64,000 nt of DNA from Pengzhenrongella sp031582905 (GCF_031582905.1 NZ_CP133990.1:2418001-2482000), one strand, 5' to 3'. Shown: positions 53,122 through 62,870, counted from the stretch's first letter. Notes: generated by a model from the sequence alone, not told the origin. Made by a program: numbers and translations.

Positions 53122-54500
53122 CGGGATGCTCCTGGTGTGGTCTGGGGGATGTCGTCGCGGTCGTCGGCCGGTGCGGCGAGCCGCACGAGCACCGTGGCCA
53201 GCTGCTTGCGGCGGCCCTCCACGCGCTCGGCCGTCAGGTGCAGCCCGTGGATCTCGCCGGATGCACCGAGCAGCGGCACCTTGCCGAGCGCCTTGGCCAG
53301 CAGGCCGCCGGCGGTGTCCACCTCGTCGTCCTCCAGGTCGAGGTCGAACAGCTCGCCGACCTCGTCGACCGGCAGGCGGGCGGGGACGCGGAAGGTGCCG
53401 TCGCCGAGGTCCTCGACCTCGGGTCCGCTGCGGTCGTGCTCGTCGGTCAGCTCACCGACGATCTCCTCGAGGGCGTCCTCGATCGTCACGAGCCCGGCGA
53501 TGCCGCCGTACTCGTCGACGACGACGGCGATGTGCGACGACGCCGCCTGCATCTCGCGCAGGAGGTCGTCGACGGGCTTGGACTCGGGCACGAACACCGC
53601 CGGTCGCGCGAGGTGCGCCACGGGGTCCTCACCCGAGCCGGGCGAGTCCTGCAGGCGCCGGATGAGGTCCTTGAGGTACAGCACCCCGCGCAGGTCGTCG
53701 ACGGACGTGCCGACCACCGGGACCCGGGAGTACCCGGAGCGGAGCATGAGGGACAGCGCCTTGCGCAGCGGCGTCGTCGACTCCGCGGTGATCATCTCGG
53801 TGCGCGGGACCATGACCTCGCGGGTCAGCGTGTCGCCCAGCTCGAACACGGAGCGGAACATGTCCCGCTCCTCCTCCTCGAGCCCGTGCGACTCGCTCAT
53901 CCGCGCGACCATCGCGCGCAGCTCGTCCTCGTCGACCTCGCCGGTCCGGCGCACCTCGGGGGCGAGCCGCCCGATGGGGAGCATCCGCACGACGCTGAGC
54001 AGGGCGGAGAGCATCGTCAGGACCCGGACGGGGTGACGCCGCCCGAGGCTGCGCGGGCTGATCCGCACGAGGATGAGCGCGACGAGCCCGGAGACGACGA
54101 CGGAGAGCAGCAGCACGGCCCACCAGGCGAGGTCGGTCGCGGTGAGGGCGAGCACCACGCACGCGGTCGCGCTCATCTCGGCGATGAGCCGGACGAACGC
54201 CGCCGACGCCGCGCTGTCGGTGGGCTCCTCGGTGAGGCGCCGCACCCGCCCGGCGTGCGGGTGGCCCTGGGCGACGAGCTCGCTGACCGCGGCCCGGGTC
54301 ACCTGCAGCAGGGCCGACTCGCCGGCGCTGAGCAGCGCCGCGAGCCCGAAGCCCAGTGCCGCCACGGTCACCAGCAGGCCGACGGGCAGCCCGTCGGTGA
54401 CGGCCGGGGAGACGGCGGTGGCCACAGCGTGCGGTCCGGCGAGGACGGCGTCCGTCAGCCCGGCGCTCGCCAGGCGTGCGCTCGTCAGCACCGCGGTCAT
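53118..54500 (-). CDS. CNNM/CorC-type transporter-like protein with CBS domains
   Basis: A 460-residue HlyC/CorC-family membrane protein. It has an N-terminal CNNM (DUF21) region of about four helices, then a CBS pair (TREVMVPRTEMITAESTTPL and RPAVFVPESKPVDDLLREMQ) and a C-terminal CorC_HlyC domain (DGTFRVPARLPVDEVGELFD). Members are linked to Mg2+/Co2+ efflux. ATG 54500 overlaps the ybeY stop; the gene is between ybeY and era, a common neighbourhood. Confidence 0.93.
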   Translation of the reverse strand: MTAVLTSARLASAGLTDAVLAGPHAVATAVSPAVTDGLPVGLLVTVAALGFGLAALLSAGESALLQVTRAAVSELVAQGHPHAGRVRRLTEEPTDSAASAAFVRLIAEMSATACVVLALTATDLAWWAVLLLSVVVSGLVALILVRISPRSLGRRHPVRVLTMLSALLSVVRMLPIGRLAPEVRRTGEVDEDELRAMVARMSESHGLEEEERDMFRSVFELGDTLTREVMVPRTEMITAESTTPLRKALSLMLRSGYSRVPVVGTSVDDLRGVLYLKDLIRRLQDSPGSGEDPVAHLARPAVFVPESKPVDDLLREMQAASSHIAVVVDEYGGIAGLVTIEDALEEIVGELTDEHDRSGPEVEDLGDGTFRVPARLPVDEVGELFDLDLEDDEVDTAGGLLAKALGKVPLLGASGEIHGLHLTAERVEGRRKQLATVLVRLAAPADDRDDIPQTTPGASR

Positions 54501-54949
54501 CGGTCGGCGAGGAACGTCAGCAGCAGCTGACGCTGCAGCGCGAACATCTCCTTCTCCTCCTCCGGCTCCGCGTGGTCGTACCCCAGCAGGTGGAGGATCC
54601 CGTGGGTCGTCAGCAGCAGCAGCTCCTCGGTGGTCGAGTGCCCGGCGTCACGCGCCTGACGGGCCGCGACCTCCGGGCACAGGACGACGTCGCCGAGGAG
54701 GCCCGCGGGGGTGACGTCGCCGGGGCTGCCGGGCCGCAGCTCGTCCATCGGGAACGACAGGACGTCCGTGGGTCCGGGCTCGTCCATCCACTGCACGTGC
54801 AGCTCGGTCATGACGTCCGTGCCGACGAGCATGATGGCGAGCTCGGTCTGCGGGTGCACGTGCATCGCGTCGAGCACGTGGCGGGCGAGCGCCGCGAACT
54901 CGGCCTCGTCGACGACGTGCCCGGACTCGTTGTTGACCTCGACGCTCAC
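54497..54949 (-). CDS. ybeY: Endoribonuclease YbeY
   Basis: A zinc-dependent RNase for 16S rRNA 3'-end maturation and ribosome quality control, 150 residues. The motif HGILHLLGYDH near residue 115 supplies the three zinc histidines; DEPGPTDVLSFPMDE precedes it. GTG 54949 overlaps the phoH stop (GTGA). Confidence 0.95.
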   Translation of the reverse strand: MSVEVNNESGHVVDEAEFAALARHVLDAMHVHPQTELAIMLVGTDVMTELHVQWMDEPGPTDVLSFPMDELRPGSPGDVTPAGLLGDVVLCPEVAARQARDAGHSTTEELLLLTTHGILHLLGYDHAEPEEEKEMFALQRQLLLTFLADR

Positions 54950-56031
54950 CGGGCACCTGCCCCGGGGCCGGACGACCGGTGCTCGCGCGGGCCGCGGCCG
55001 ACCGAGGGGCGGTGCTCGACGTGCCCGCCGCCGCCCGGGGCGTCCCAGCGCGCGTAGGCGTCGATGATCTGCCCGACGAGCCGGTGCCGGACGACGTCGC
55101 CCGAGCTCAGCCGGCAGAAGGCGACGTCGTCGACGTCACGCAGGACGTCCTCGACGACGCGCAGCCCGGACGTCGTCCCGCCGGGCAGGTCGACCTGGGT
55201 GACGTCGCCCGTGACGACGACGCGGGAGCCGAAGCCGAGGCGGGTGAGGAACATCTTCATCTGCTCGGTCGAGGTGTTCTGCGCCTCGTCGAGGATGATG
55301 AACGCGTCGTTGAGCGTCCGGCCGCGCATGTACGCCAGCGGGGCGACCTCGATGGTCCCGGCCTCCATGAGACGAGGGATCGAGTCCGGGTCGACCATGT
55401 CGTGCAGCGCGTCGTACAGCGGGCGCAGGTAGGGGTCGATCTTCTCGGTGAGGCCGCCGGGCAGGAACCCGAGCCGCTCCCCGGCCTCGACCGCGGGCCG
55501 GGTCAGGACGATGCGGCTGACCTGTCGGGCCTGCAGGGCCTGCACCGCCTTGGCCATCGCGAGGTAGGTCTTCCCGGTGCCGGCGGGGCCGATGCCGAAG
55601 GTGACGGTGTGCCGGTCGATCGCGTCGACGTACTCCTTCTGCCCGGCCGTCTTCGGCCGGATCGTCCGGCCGCGGTTGGAGAGGATGTTGAAGGTCAGCA
55701 CGTCGGCCGGTCGGGTGGTCGTCGCCGCGGTGAGCATGACGATCGAGCGGCGTACGACGTCCGCGGTGAGCGGGGTACCGCTGGCCGCGACGTCGACCAG
55801 CTCGTCGACGAGGCGGGCGAGCAGCGCGACGTCACCGGCCGGGCCGGCGAGGCTGATCTCGTTGCCACGGACGTGGACGTCGACGGAGGGGAAGCCCTCC
55901 TCCATTGAGCGCAGGACCTCGTCGCGCAGGCCCAGGAGGGCGACCATGGCGACCTCGGGCGGCACCGTGATGCGGTGCTCGACGCGTGCGCCGGACGTGG
56001 GGTCGCGGCGCTCAGGGGTGATCTCTGCCAT
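54946..56031 (-). CDS. phoH: PhoH-family ATPase
   Basis: A predicted RNA-linked ATPase of 361 residues. A KH-like N-terminal part (SVDVHVRGNEISLAGPAGDV) precedes Walker A (FGIGPAGTGKTYLAMA), VLTRPAVEAGERLGFLPGGL, Walker B (AFIILDEAQNTS) and SRVVVTGDVTQVDLPGG. ATG 56031 (MAEITPERRDP) is a sensible start. It is the first of the phoH-ybeY-corC-era overlap chain. Confidence 0.95.
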   Translation of the reverse strand: MAEITPERRDPTSGARVEHRITVPPEVAMVALLGLRDEVLRSMEEGFPSVDVHVRGNEISLAGPAGDVALLARLVDELVDVAASGTPLTADVVRRSIVMLTAATTTRPADVLTFNILSNRGRTIRPKTAGQKEYVDAIDRHTVTFGIGPAGTGKTYLAMAKAVQALQARQVSRIVLTRPAVEAGERLGFLPGGLTEKIDPYLRPLYDALHDMVDPDSIPRLMEAGTIEVAPLAYMRGRTLNDAFIILDEAQNTSTEQMKMFLTRLGFGSRVVVTGDVTQVDLPGGTTSGLRVVEDVLRDVDDVAFCRLSSGDVVRHRLVGQIIDAYARWDAPGGGGHVEHRPSVGRGPREHRSSGPGAGAR

Positions 56032-56158
56032 GGGTGAGGCCGGCGGCCTGCGTTCTCCTCGCTCCGGTGGCGCGCTCGTGCGCCGGGGCACCCATCCTAC
56101 CGAGCGCACCGGCGGGCGGCGCGTGCGAGACCGGGCGTGCGGCCCGGCGGAGCAGCCG

Positions 56159-56500
56159 TCAGGCCGGGGACCACCCGAGGTCCTGCCCGCCCAGGACGTG
56201 CCCGTGCACGTGGAAGACCGACTGCCCCGCGGTGGGCCCGGTGTTGAACACGAGCCGGAACTGCCCGCTCGCCTCCGTGCCGGCGACGGTGTCCGCGAGC
56301 TCGACGAGCTCCGCGAGCAGCGCGGGGTCGGCGGCGGCGAGCTGCGCGACGTCGGCGTGGTGCTCGCGCGGGATCACCAGCACATGCAGCGCGGCCCGGG
56401 GGTCGATGTCCCGGAAGGCCAGGGCACGCTCGGACCGGGCGACGACGTCGGCGGGGACCTCGCCGGCCACGATCCGGCAGAACAGGCAGTCGCTGGACAT
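56159..56500 (-). CDS. HIT-family protein (histidine triad)
   Basis: A 113-residue nucleotide hydrolase of the HINT type. CLFCRIVAGEVPADVV opens it, and the histidine triad is HVHGHVLGGQDLGW near the end, with DIDPRAALHVLVIPREHH in between. A small monocistronic gene upstream of phoH on the same strand. Confidence 0.93.
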   Translation of the reverse strand: MSSDCLFCRIVAGEVPADVVARSERALAFRDIDPRAALHVLVIPREHHADVAQLAAADPALLAELVELADTVAGTEASGQFRLVFNTGPTAGQSVFHVHGHVLGGQDLGWSPA

Positions 56501-56538
56501 GCCGTCAGGCTAGCCCGGCGGCCGGGCGCACGCCCGGC

Positions 56539-57000
56539 TCACGCCCCCAGGCGACGCACCGTCTCCTCGTCCTGCACCCCGTCGAAGTACTGGTCGAGGA
56601 CGGCGGTGAACGCGTCGCGGGCCTCCTCGGAACCCGTGGGGTCAGCGGGGTCGGCGGAGTCAGCGGCACGGGCGAACAGCGTCATCGAGGAGCGCAGCTT
56701 CTGCGCGTCGATGCCGCCGAGGACGGCCACGGGGTCGTCGTCCGGGAGCGCGGTCAGCGCCCGGACGCACTCCATGAGCCGCGGCCCGAGCACCGGGTGC
56801 GCGAGATAGGCGCGCGCCTCGTCCAGCCCGGCGATCCCGTAGCGCTGGGCCATCGCGCTGTGCCCCAGGCCCGCGAGCTGCGGGAGCACGAACCACATCC
56901 AGTGGCTGCGCTTGCGCCCCGCGCGGAGCTCGGCGAGCGCGGTGACGTGCGTGCCGTCGTGGTCCTGGGCGGTGACGAAGCGGTTGAGGTCGGGCGGCAT
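56539..57000 (-). CDS. DUF1810 family protein
   Basis: A 153-residue protein resembling DUF1810: DLNRFVTAQDHDGTHVTALA, ELRAGRKRSHWMWFVLPQLA, GLGHSAMAQRYGI and HPVLGPRLMECVRAL, the family core. A short Asp/Ala/Pro linker (ADSADPADPTGSEEARDAF) is near its end. Function unknown; an RNA- or nucleotide-related role has been proposed for the fold. The upstream region holds a 9-bp tandem repeat. Confidence 0.87.
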   Translation of the reverse strand: MPPDLNRFVTAQDHDGTHVTALAELRAGRKRSHWMWFVLPQLAGLGHSAMAQRYGIAGLDEARAYLAHPVLGPRLMECVRALTALPDDDPVAVLGGIDAQKLRSSMTLFARAADSADPADPTGSEEARDAFTAVLDQYFDGVQDEETVRRLGA

Positions 57001-57020
57001 GGGGCCATGGTGCCCGCTCC

Positions 57021-57054
57021 GGACGCCGCGGACGCCGCGGACGCCGCGGACGCC
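57021..57054. repeat. 9-bp tandem repeat (GGACGCCGC)
   Basis: About 3.7 copies of GGACGCCGC stand just upstream of the DUF1810 start, between that gene and the CE7 stop. No coding frame uses it. Confidence 0.75.
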
Positions 57055-57091
57055 CGGGGCGGTCGTGCGGCTCCGACCAGCGGTCTCGCGC

Positions 57092-58065
57092 TCAGCCGAA
57101 GAGGCGCTCCAACCACTCGTACTTCCGGACCTGGTGGTGCTCGTCCCCGCCCTCGTGCTCGTTGAACTCGTAGACCTCGATCGACTTGTCGGCGCAGGCC
57201 CATCGGTTGAAGGCTGCGTAGACGGTCGACGGCGGGCAGGTGGCGTCCATGAGCGCGACCGAGAAGAGGGTGGGCGTGGTCGCGTGCCGCGCGAGGACCG
57301 CGCCGTCGAAGTACCGCAGCGTCGAGAAGGTCGCCGCCGCATGATCGCGGTTGCGCTTGAGATACCGGGTGATCTCGGCGTACGGCTCGTTGTTCGTGAT
57401 GGAGACGGCGCGCCGGAAGTGACAGAGGAACGGCACGTCGACCAGCGCGCCGGCCAGGTCGTCCCGCAGCGCGGCCACGGCGATCGCGATCCCACCGCCC
57501 TGGCTCACCCCGGCGACGACGGTGCGGTCCGGGTCGGCGTACGGCGTCGCGGCGGCAGCCTCCACGGCCCGGACCGCATCGGTGAAGACCCGTCGGTAGA
57601 AGTAGGTGGTGGGGTCCAGGATCCCGCGGGTCAGGTGTCCCGGTGCCGCGACGAGCCCGGCCTCCGGCGTGAGGTCCGGGGTGTCGCCGGTGCGACCGCC
57701 CCAGCCCTGCCCTCGGGTGTCCATCGTCAGGTGCGCGTAGCCGGCCAATGCCCAGGCGACGTGCTGGTGCGCGAGCCCCCGTCCGCCGCTGTAGCCGACG
57801 TACTCGACCACGGTGGGGAGGGTCCGGTGGTGCCGGCCGGCACGTGCAGCCATGCCTTGATGCGGTCGCCGCCGAAGCCGGAGAACTCCAGGTCGTACGT
57901 GGTCACGAGCTCCAGGTGGTTGTCGACCTCGGTCAGCACCACGTCGAGCTCGTGCTCGCGCGCCTGCTCGAGCGTGGTGTCCCAGAACTCCCTCAGGTCG
58001 GCCGGCTCGTCGAGATCGAGTGCGAACCGTTCCAGCTCGGGAACGGACAGGTCGAAGTGCGCCAT
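57092..58065 (-). CDS. CE7 acetyl-xylan esterase/cephalosporin-C deacetylase (frame broken by a 1-base deletion)
   Basis: A cytoplasmic deacetylase of about 324 residues that removes acetyl groups from imported xylo-oligosaccharides. It starts AHFDLSVPELERF and has DRIKAWLHVPAG, then EYVGYSGGRGLAH, the family RGQ (MDTRGQGWGG), nucleophile AGVSQGGGIAIAV, acid LMDATCPPSTVYAA and histidine FNEHEGGDEHH. The frame changes near 57827 (AGTTGP then LPTVVEYVGY); one base added makes 325 codons. ATG 58065 has GGAG upstream. It is downstream of a sugar-binding protein gene and probably shares its operator-controlled promoter. Confidence 0.9.
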
Positions 58066-58093
58066 GGTGAGGCTCCGGTGCGTGCGGGACGGG

Positions 58094-58125
58094 ACCGGCC
58101 GGACACCCACGGGTATCCGGCCGGT
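58094..58125 (-). terminator. Intercistronic hairpin between sugar-binding protein and CE7 genes
   Basis: ACCGGCCGGA (58094-58103) pairs perfectly with TCCGGCCGGT (58116-58125) with a 12-base loop. It sits between the binding-protein stop and the CE7 ribosome site. Confidence 0.7.
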
Positions 58126-58140
58126 CGGGAGGACGAGCGT

Positions 58141-58172
58141 CAGCTCAACTCAGCTGAGCTCAGCTCAGCTCG
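58141..58172. repeat. AGCTC pentamer repeat at the end of the binding-protein gene
   Basis: About six imperfect copies of (C)AGCTC / GAGCT occur in 32 bases covering the stop codon at 58160. The unit is a partial palindrome and could itself fold. Confidence 0.6.
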
Positions 58173-59457
58173 GCTTCGAGCTCGCTGACGAACTGCTCGG
58201 CGGCCTCGTCCGCCGTCATCCGCTCGAACGCCACCTCGGTGCCCAGCCGGACGACGATCGCCTGAGCAGCGGTCCCGCCCACAGGCGTCTGCACGTTGGG
58301 CGCACCCTCCTGAGCCAGGACCTTGTCCAGGAAGTCGCTCTGCACCTGCTCCACCTCGGTGAACTCGGGCTGGACGGCGCTCAGGACGTCGGGGTTGGCG
58401 GGGATGCCCAGCGTCAGCTTGTTGAGCGGCGCCGCCTCCTCGCTGTTGAGGAGCCAGTCGATCAGCAGTGCCACCTCCTCGGGGTGCTCGGTCCCTCCGT
58501 ACCCGGCGTACAGGACGGTGGGCTGCGGCCAGAGGCCGGGCTCGCCGCCCTCGTTGGGCACGTCGAGGATGACGAACTCGTCACCCGAGGACTGGGTGTA
58601 GATGGGCAGGAAGTTGATGGGCTCGAACGACATGGCCACCTTGCCGGTGCCCATCAGCCGCGCCTCCAGGGCGAGGGACTCCTCCTCCGCCGACTGCTCC
58701 GCGCTCGGACCGGCACCGGTCTCGATGAGGCGCTTGTTGAGGTCGAACATGAAGGCCGCGTGCTCCGCCACGTCGCCCACGCCTCCTCCTCGGTGTACAC
58801 GTTGTCGCCGTGCTGGCGGGCGATCGTGTTGAGCAGCTGCTCGGTGTTGTTGAGCGTCACCCCGTAGGTGTCGTCGGGGGTGTTCTCGGAGATCTGCGTG
58901 GCGATGTCGACGTAGTCGTCCCAGGTCCACGTGTCGTCGTCGGGCAGCTCGACACCGGCCTCGGCGAACAGGCGCGTGTTCGCGATGACGCCGCGCGACC
59001 CGAGACCGGTCGGGACTCCGTAGAGGTTCCCCTCGAACATCCCGCCGTCGAGCGAACCCTCCGCGTAGTTCGACACGTCGAGGGTGTCCTCGACGGTCGC
59101 GAGGTCGAGCAGCGCACCCTTCTCGGCGTACTCCGCGATGTAGTTGTAGGTGATCTGGAGCACGTCCGGTCCGTCGTCACCCGCGACCTGCGTGGCGAGC
59201 TTGTCGTAGTAGCCGGCGAACTCGCCCGGCTCCTGCAGGACGGTGATGTGGGGGTACTCGGCCTCGAACGCGGTGATCTGCTCGTCCTTGATCGCGTTCA
59301 GCTGCTCGCTGCCCCACCAGGCGAAGCGGAGCTCGACGGCCTCGTCGCCGCCCTCCGTCGCGCCCGCGGCGTCGGTGCCGCCGCCGTCGGAGCAACCCAC
59401 GAGCGCCAGAGCAGCGGCGACCGCCACGAAACCGACCTTGTGCTTCCTTGAGAACAT
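58160..59457 (-). CDS. Sugar-binding lipoprotein without permease genes (frame broken by a 1-base deletion)
   Basis: An extracytoplasmic sugar-binding protein (SBP_bac_1) of about 432 residues. Signal and lipobox are VGFVAVAAALALVGC. Mature features are LRFAWWGSEQLNAIKDEQIT, YYDKLATQVAGDDGPDVLQI and FLPIYTQSSGDEFVI. A frame change near 58780 joins NVYTEEEA to VAEHAAFMFDLNKR; adding one base gives 433 codons. No permease or ATPase is adjacent, so it must use one encoded elsewhere. A classic promoter and operator lie upstream at 59655-59701. Confidence 0.88.
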
Positions 59458-59654
59458 GCGCAGCGTCCGATCTGATGGCCCCGCAACGGGGCAGAGTGCA
59501 AGGGAAGGCGTTCTGCGACACCCGGTGGAGGTCGCCGGTCGGGCATGCGCCCGCGATGCGCGAACGGGCCGGTCGCGGCGCCGTCCAGCAACCGCTTCCT
59601 CGCGGCTGCCGAGCGGACCAGCGCGGCGGTGCGCCCCGCGGCCCTGTAGGGCTG

Positions 59655-59669
59655 GGAAAGCGCTTACTC
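59655..59669. promoter_or_regulatory. LacI/CebR-type operator GGAAAGCGCTTACTC
   Basis: GGAAAGCGCTTACTC contains the LacI-family core GAAAGCGCTT and resembles CebR/CelR-like boxes. It starts 4 bases past the -10 box of the binding-protein promoter, over the expected start point, so a bound repressor would block initiation. It differs from the ACGT operators at 6965 and 13137, so a different LacI protein is implied. Confidence 0.75.
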
Positions 59670-59672
59670 GGC

Positions 59673-59701
59673 AACGTAGCAGCGCCCCTGGGGGCTGTCA
59701 A
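59673..59701 (-). promoter_or_regulatory. Strong promoter of the sugar-binding protein/CE7 unit
   Basis: TTGACA (59701-59696) and TACGTT (59678-59673) are exactly 17 bases apart on the minus strand, about 215 bases before the ATG at 59457. The -35 is a perfect match to the vegetative consensus. Confidence 0.75.
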
Positions 59702-59756
59702 CGAACCCGCGCCGGGGAGGCGGGACCGCGGTCGTGAGCTCGCTCGCCCCGCCCGC

Positions 59757-60571
59757 TCAGCCCCAGCGGCCGAGCCGCTGCGCGAGCAGGGCCAGCGCGA
59801 CGGGGCCGGCGGTCGACGTCCGCAGCACGTGCGGCCCCAGCCGTACCGGCACGGCGCCGGCGGCCTCCAGCAGCTCGAGCTCGCGCGCGCTGATGCCGCC
59901 TTCGGGCCCCACGACGACCAGGACGTCGCACGGCTCGCGCGACACCGTCGGGCCGGCCGGCTCCGGCGACGCCGACGGCTCGGACGCGGCCGACGGCAGG
60001 TCGACCGCGGCGAGCGGCGTGCGCGCCTCCTCGTGCAGCACGAGGGCCGCTCCCCGCCGGCGACCGCGACCCGGACCCGGTCCGCGAGCGCGCGGGAGTC
60101 CATCGCGGTGCCGACGTCCGGCACACGGGCGCGGCGGGACTGCTTGGTCGCGGCGCGCACGGTCCCGACCCAGCGGGCTCGGCTCTTCGCGGCGCGGTCG
60201 CCGCGCCACACCACGACGGACCGCTCGGCCTGCCACGGCAGGACGGCGTCGACCCCGACCTCGGTCGCGGCCTCGATGGCGAGCTCGTCCCGGTCACCCT
60301 TGGCGAGCGCCTGGACGAGCACCAGGCGCACGTCCGGGACCGGCTCCGCGACCCGCTCGACGACGTCCAGCAGCACGCCGTCGGCCGTGACCGACCCGAC
60401 CGTCGCGCGCAGCCGCACCCCGGCGCCGTCGACCACGTCGACGCGCTCGCCGGGCGCACGGCGCTGCACGACGCCGGCGTGCCGCCCCTCGGATCCGCCG
60501 AGCAGGTAGGTGCCGCCGGGGCCGGCGCCGTCGAGGTCACCGGCCTCCACGAGGAAGACCGGTGCGCTCAC
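59757..60571 (-). CDS. rsmE: 16S rRNA (uracil1498-N3)-methyltransferase RsmE (frame broken by a 1-base deletion)
   Basis: A SPOUT-class methyltransferase for 16S rRNA, 271 residues. The N-terminal PUA-like part has FLVEAGDLDGAGPGGTYLLG and VQALAKGDRDELAIEAATEV. The knot region has VLVVVGPEGGISARELELLE and LGPHVLRTSTA. The break is near 60055, in GGCGGGGAGC, where one G must be added. GTG 60571 overlaps the dnaJ stop (GTGA). It is the last gene of the hrcA-dnaJ-rsmE unit, a common neighbourhood. Confidence 0.93.
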
Positions 60572-61688
60572 CGGCCGGCGAGCTTCTCGCGCAGCTTGGA
60601 GAACACCCCGGGTGGGCCGGGGAGGTGCTCGCCGCCGGCATCGACTCGCCCCGCAGCTCGGCCAGGCGCCGGAGCAGCGTCTGCTGCTCGTCGTCGAGCG
60701 TCGTGGGCACCTGGACGTCGACGTGCACGTGCAGGTCCCCACGACCGCCGGCGTGCAGGTGCCCCACGCCGAGGTTGCGCAGCGTGATGACCTGCGCCGG
60801 CTGCGTGCCGGGCTTGAGCTCGACGTCGCGCACGCCGTCGAGCGTCTCGAGGGCGATCGTGGTGCCGAGCGCGGCGGCGGTCATGGGGATCTCGACGCTG
60901 CAGTGCAGGTCGTCCCCCTGCCGCACGAACCGCTCGTGCTCGCGCTCCCGGATCTCGACGTAGATGTCCCCCGCGGGTCCACCGGCCGGGCCGACCTCGC
61001 CCTGCGCGGTCATCTTGATGCGGGTCCCGGTGTCCACCCCGGCCGGCACGTCGACCGTGAGGGTGCGCCGCGAGCGGACGCGTCCCTCGCCCGAGCACTC
61101 GGGGCACGGGTCGGGGATGACCGTGCCGAAGCCGTGGCACGCGGGGCACGGCGAGGAGGTCATGACCTGGCCGAGGAACGAACGGGCCACCCGCTGGACG
61201 ACCCCGCGTCCGCCGCACACGTCACAGGTGCGCGGCGAGGTGCCGGGGCGGCAGCACGAGCCCGAGCAGGTCCCGCACACGACCGCGGTGTCGACCTGCA
61301 GCTCGCGACGGGCGCCGAAGGTGGCCTCGGAGAGGTCGAGGTCCAGGCGCACCAGGGCGTCCTGCCCGCGGCGGGCGCGCGGCACGGGTCCGCGCTGCCC
61401 GGCGCCCTGGCCGGCGCCGAAGAACGTCTCGAAGATGTCCTGGAACCCGAACCCTCCGCCCATGCCGCCACCGGGCGACGACGGGTCGGCCCCGCGGTCG
61501 TACGCCTGCCGCTTCTCGGGGTTGGACAGCACCTCGTAGGCGCGCGAGACGTCCTTGAACCTGTCCTCGGCGCCCTCACCGGTGGCGACGTCGGGGTGCA
61601 GCTCGCGGGCGAGCTTGCGGTAGGCCTTCTTGATCTGGTCGGCGCTGGCGTCGCGGGTCACGCCGAGGATCTCGTAGTAGTCGCTCAC
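60568..61688 (-). CDS. dnaJ: Molecular chaperone DnaJ (frame broken by a 1-base deletion)
   Basis: A Hsp40 co-chaperone of about 373 residues. The J domain has DYYEILGVTRDASADQIKKA and the HPD motif, followed by a Gly/Phe-rich linker. Four zinc-finger motifs (CGTCSGSC, CDVCGGRG, CPACHGFG, CPECSGEG) precede the substrate-binding barrels. The last 30 residues (GEHLPGPPGVFSKLREKLAG) are in another frame from about 60650; one base added gives 374 codons. No dnaK or grpE is adjacent. A hexamer repeat lies upstream. Confidence 0.95.
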
Positions 61689-61736
61689 TGGTCACTCTCT
61701 GGGCGGGGACGGTGGCCCGGACGCGTGCCGGGCGCT

Positions 61737-61779
61737 GTGCAGGTGCAGGTGCAGGTGCGGGTGCTGGTGCGAGGTGCGG
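61737..61779. repeat. GTGCAG/GTGCGG tandem repeat between hrcA and dnaJ
   Basis: About seven copies of a six-base unit (GTGCAG three times, then GTGCGG, GTGCTG, GTGCGAG, GTGCGG) lie in the 124-base gap between hrcA and dnaJ. It does not code in the minus-strand genes. Confidence 0.75.
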
Positions 61780-61812
61780 GACGACCGCGGCGTGGTGGCC
61801 GGGCTGGGCCGG

Positions 61813-62832
61813 TCACCCGGCCAGGACCCGGGACAGGTAGCGGGCCACCGCACGCACGGAGGCCATGGTCGCGGGGTAGTCCATGCGGGTCGGGCCGATC
61901 GACCCGATCCTGGCCACCGCGTCACCGTCCCCGCCGTACCCCGTGGTCACGAAGCTCGTCTCGGCGAGGCCCTCGTGCTGCGTCTCGTGGCCGATCCGCA
62001 CCGCGACGCTCGCCGAGTCCTCGGCCATCTCGGTGAGCAGCCGCAGCAGGACCACCTGCTCCTCGAGGGCCTCGAGAACCGGACCCAGGCTACGCGTGAA
62101 GTCGTTGGGGCCCCGCGCGAGGTTCGCGGTGCCGGCCAGCACGATGCGCTCCTCGCTCTCCTGGGCGAGCGTCTCCTCGACGATCTCGGTGACCGCGGTC
62201 ACCAGCGGGCGGGCGTCGGGCTCGAACACCTCGGGCAGGTGGGCGAGCAGCGTGATGAGCTCGGCGAGCCGGTGCCCGACGGCGAGCGCGTTGAGCCGGG
62301 CGCGCAGCTCGCCGACGACGGCCTCGGACGGCGCGGTCGCGAGCTCGAGCGTGCGTTGCTCGACGCGACCGGTGTCCGTGATGATCACGACGAGCAGGCG
62401 TCGTTCCCCCACCGGCACGAGCTCGAGGTGGCGCATCGCGGAGCGACGCAGCGACGGGTACTGCACGACGGCGACCTGCTGCGTGAGCTGGGCGAGCACG
62501 CGCACGGATCGGTCGACGACGTCGTCGAGGTCGACGGCCTCGTCGATGAACGCCTGGATGGCCCGCTTCTCCGGACCGGACAGCGGCTTCACCGTGGACA
62601 GGCGGTCGACGAAGAGGCGGTAGCCCTTGTCGGTCGGCACCCGCCCCGCGGACGTGTGCGGCTGCGCGATGTACCCGCCCTCCTCGAGGGCGGCCATGTC
62701 GTTGCGGATGGTGGCCGGGGACACCCCGAGCGCGTGGCGCTCGACGAGCATGCGGGAACCCACGGGCTCGCGCGTCTGGACGTAGTCCTCGACGATCGCC
62801 CGCAGCACCTCCAGCCTGCGGTCCTCGCTCAT
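61813..62832 (-). CDS. hrcA: Heat-inducible repressor HrcA
   Basis: A 339-residue transcription repressor that binds CIRCE elements. The N-terminal winged helix has RRLEVLRAIVEDYVQTREPV and VSPATIRNDMAALEEGGYIA. A GAF-like core follows (LVPVGERRLLVVIITDTGRV), with GPTRMDYPATMASVRAVA near the end. ATG 62832 follows GGGAGG; GTG 62835 is equally possible. A CIRCE element lies 38 bases upstream, so it represses itself and dnaJ-rsmE. Confidence 0.96.
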   Translation of the reverse strand: MSEDRRLEVLRAIVEDYVQTREPVGSRMLVERHALGVSPATIRNDMAALEEGGYIAQPHTSAGRVPTDKGYRLFVDRLSTVKPLSGPEKRAIQAFIDEAVDLDDVVDRSVRVLAQLTQQVAVVQYPSLRRSAMRHLELVPVGERRLLVVIITDTGRVEQRTLELATAPSEAVVGELRARLNALAVGHRLAELITLLAHLPEVFEPDARPLVTAVTEIVEETLAQESEERIVLAGTANLARGPNDFTRSLGPVLEALEEQVVLLRLLTEMAEDSASVAVRIGHETQHEGLAETSFVTTGYGGDGDAVARIGSIGPTRMDYPATMASVRAVARYLSRVLAG

Positions 62833-62870
62833 CACACCTCCCGCCGATCCGGCCCGCCCGGGGACCGGGG

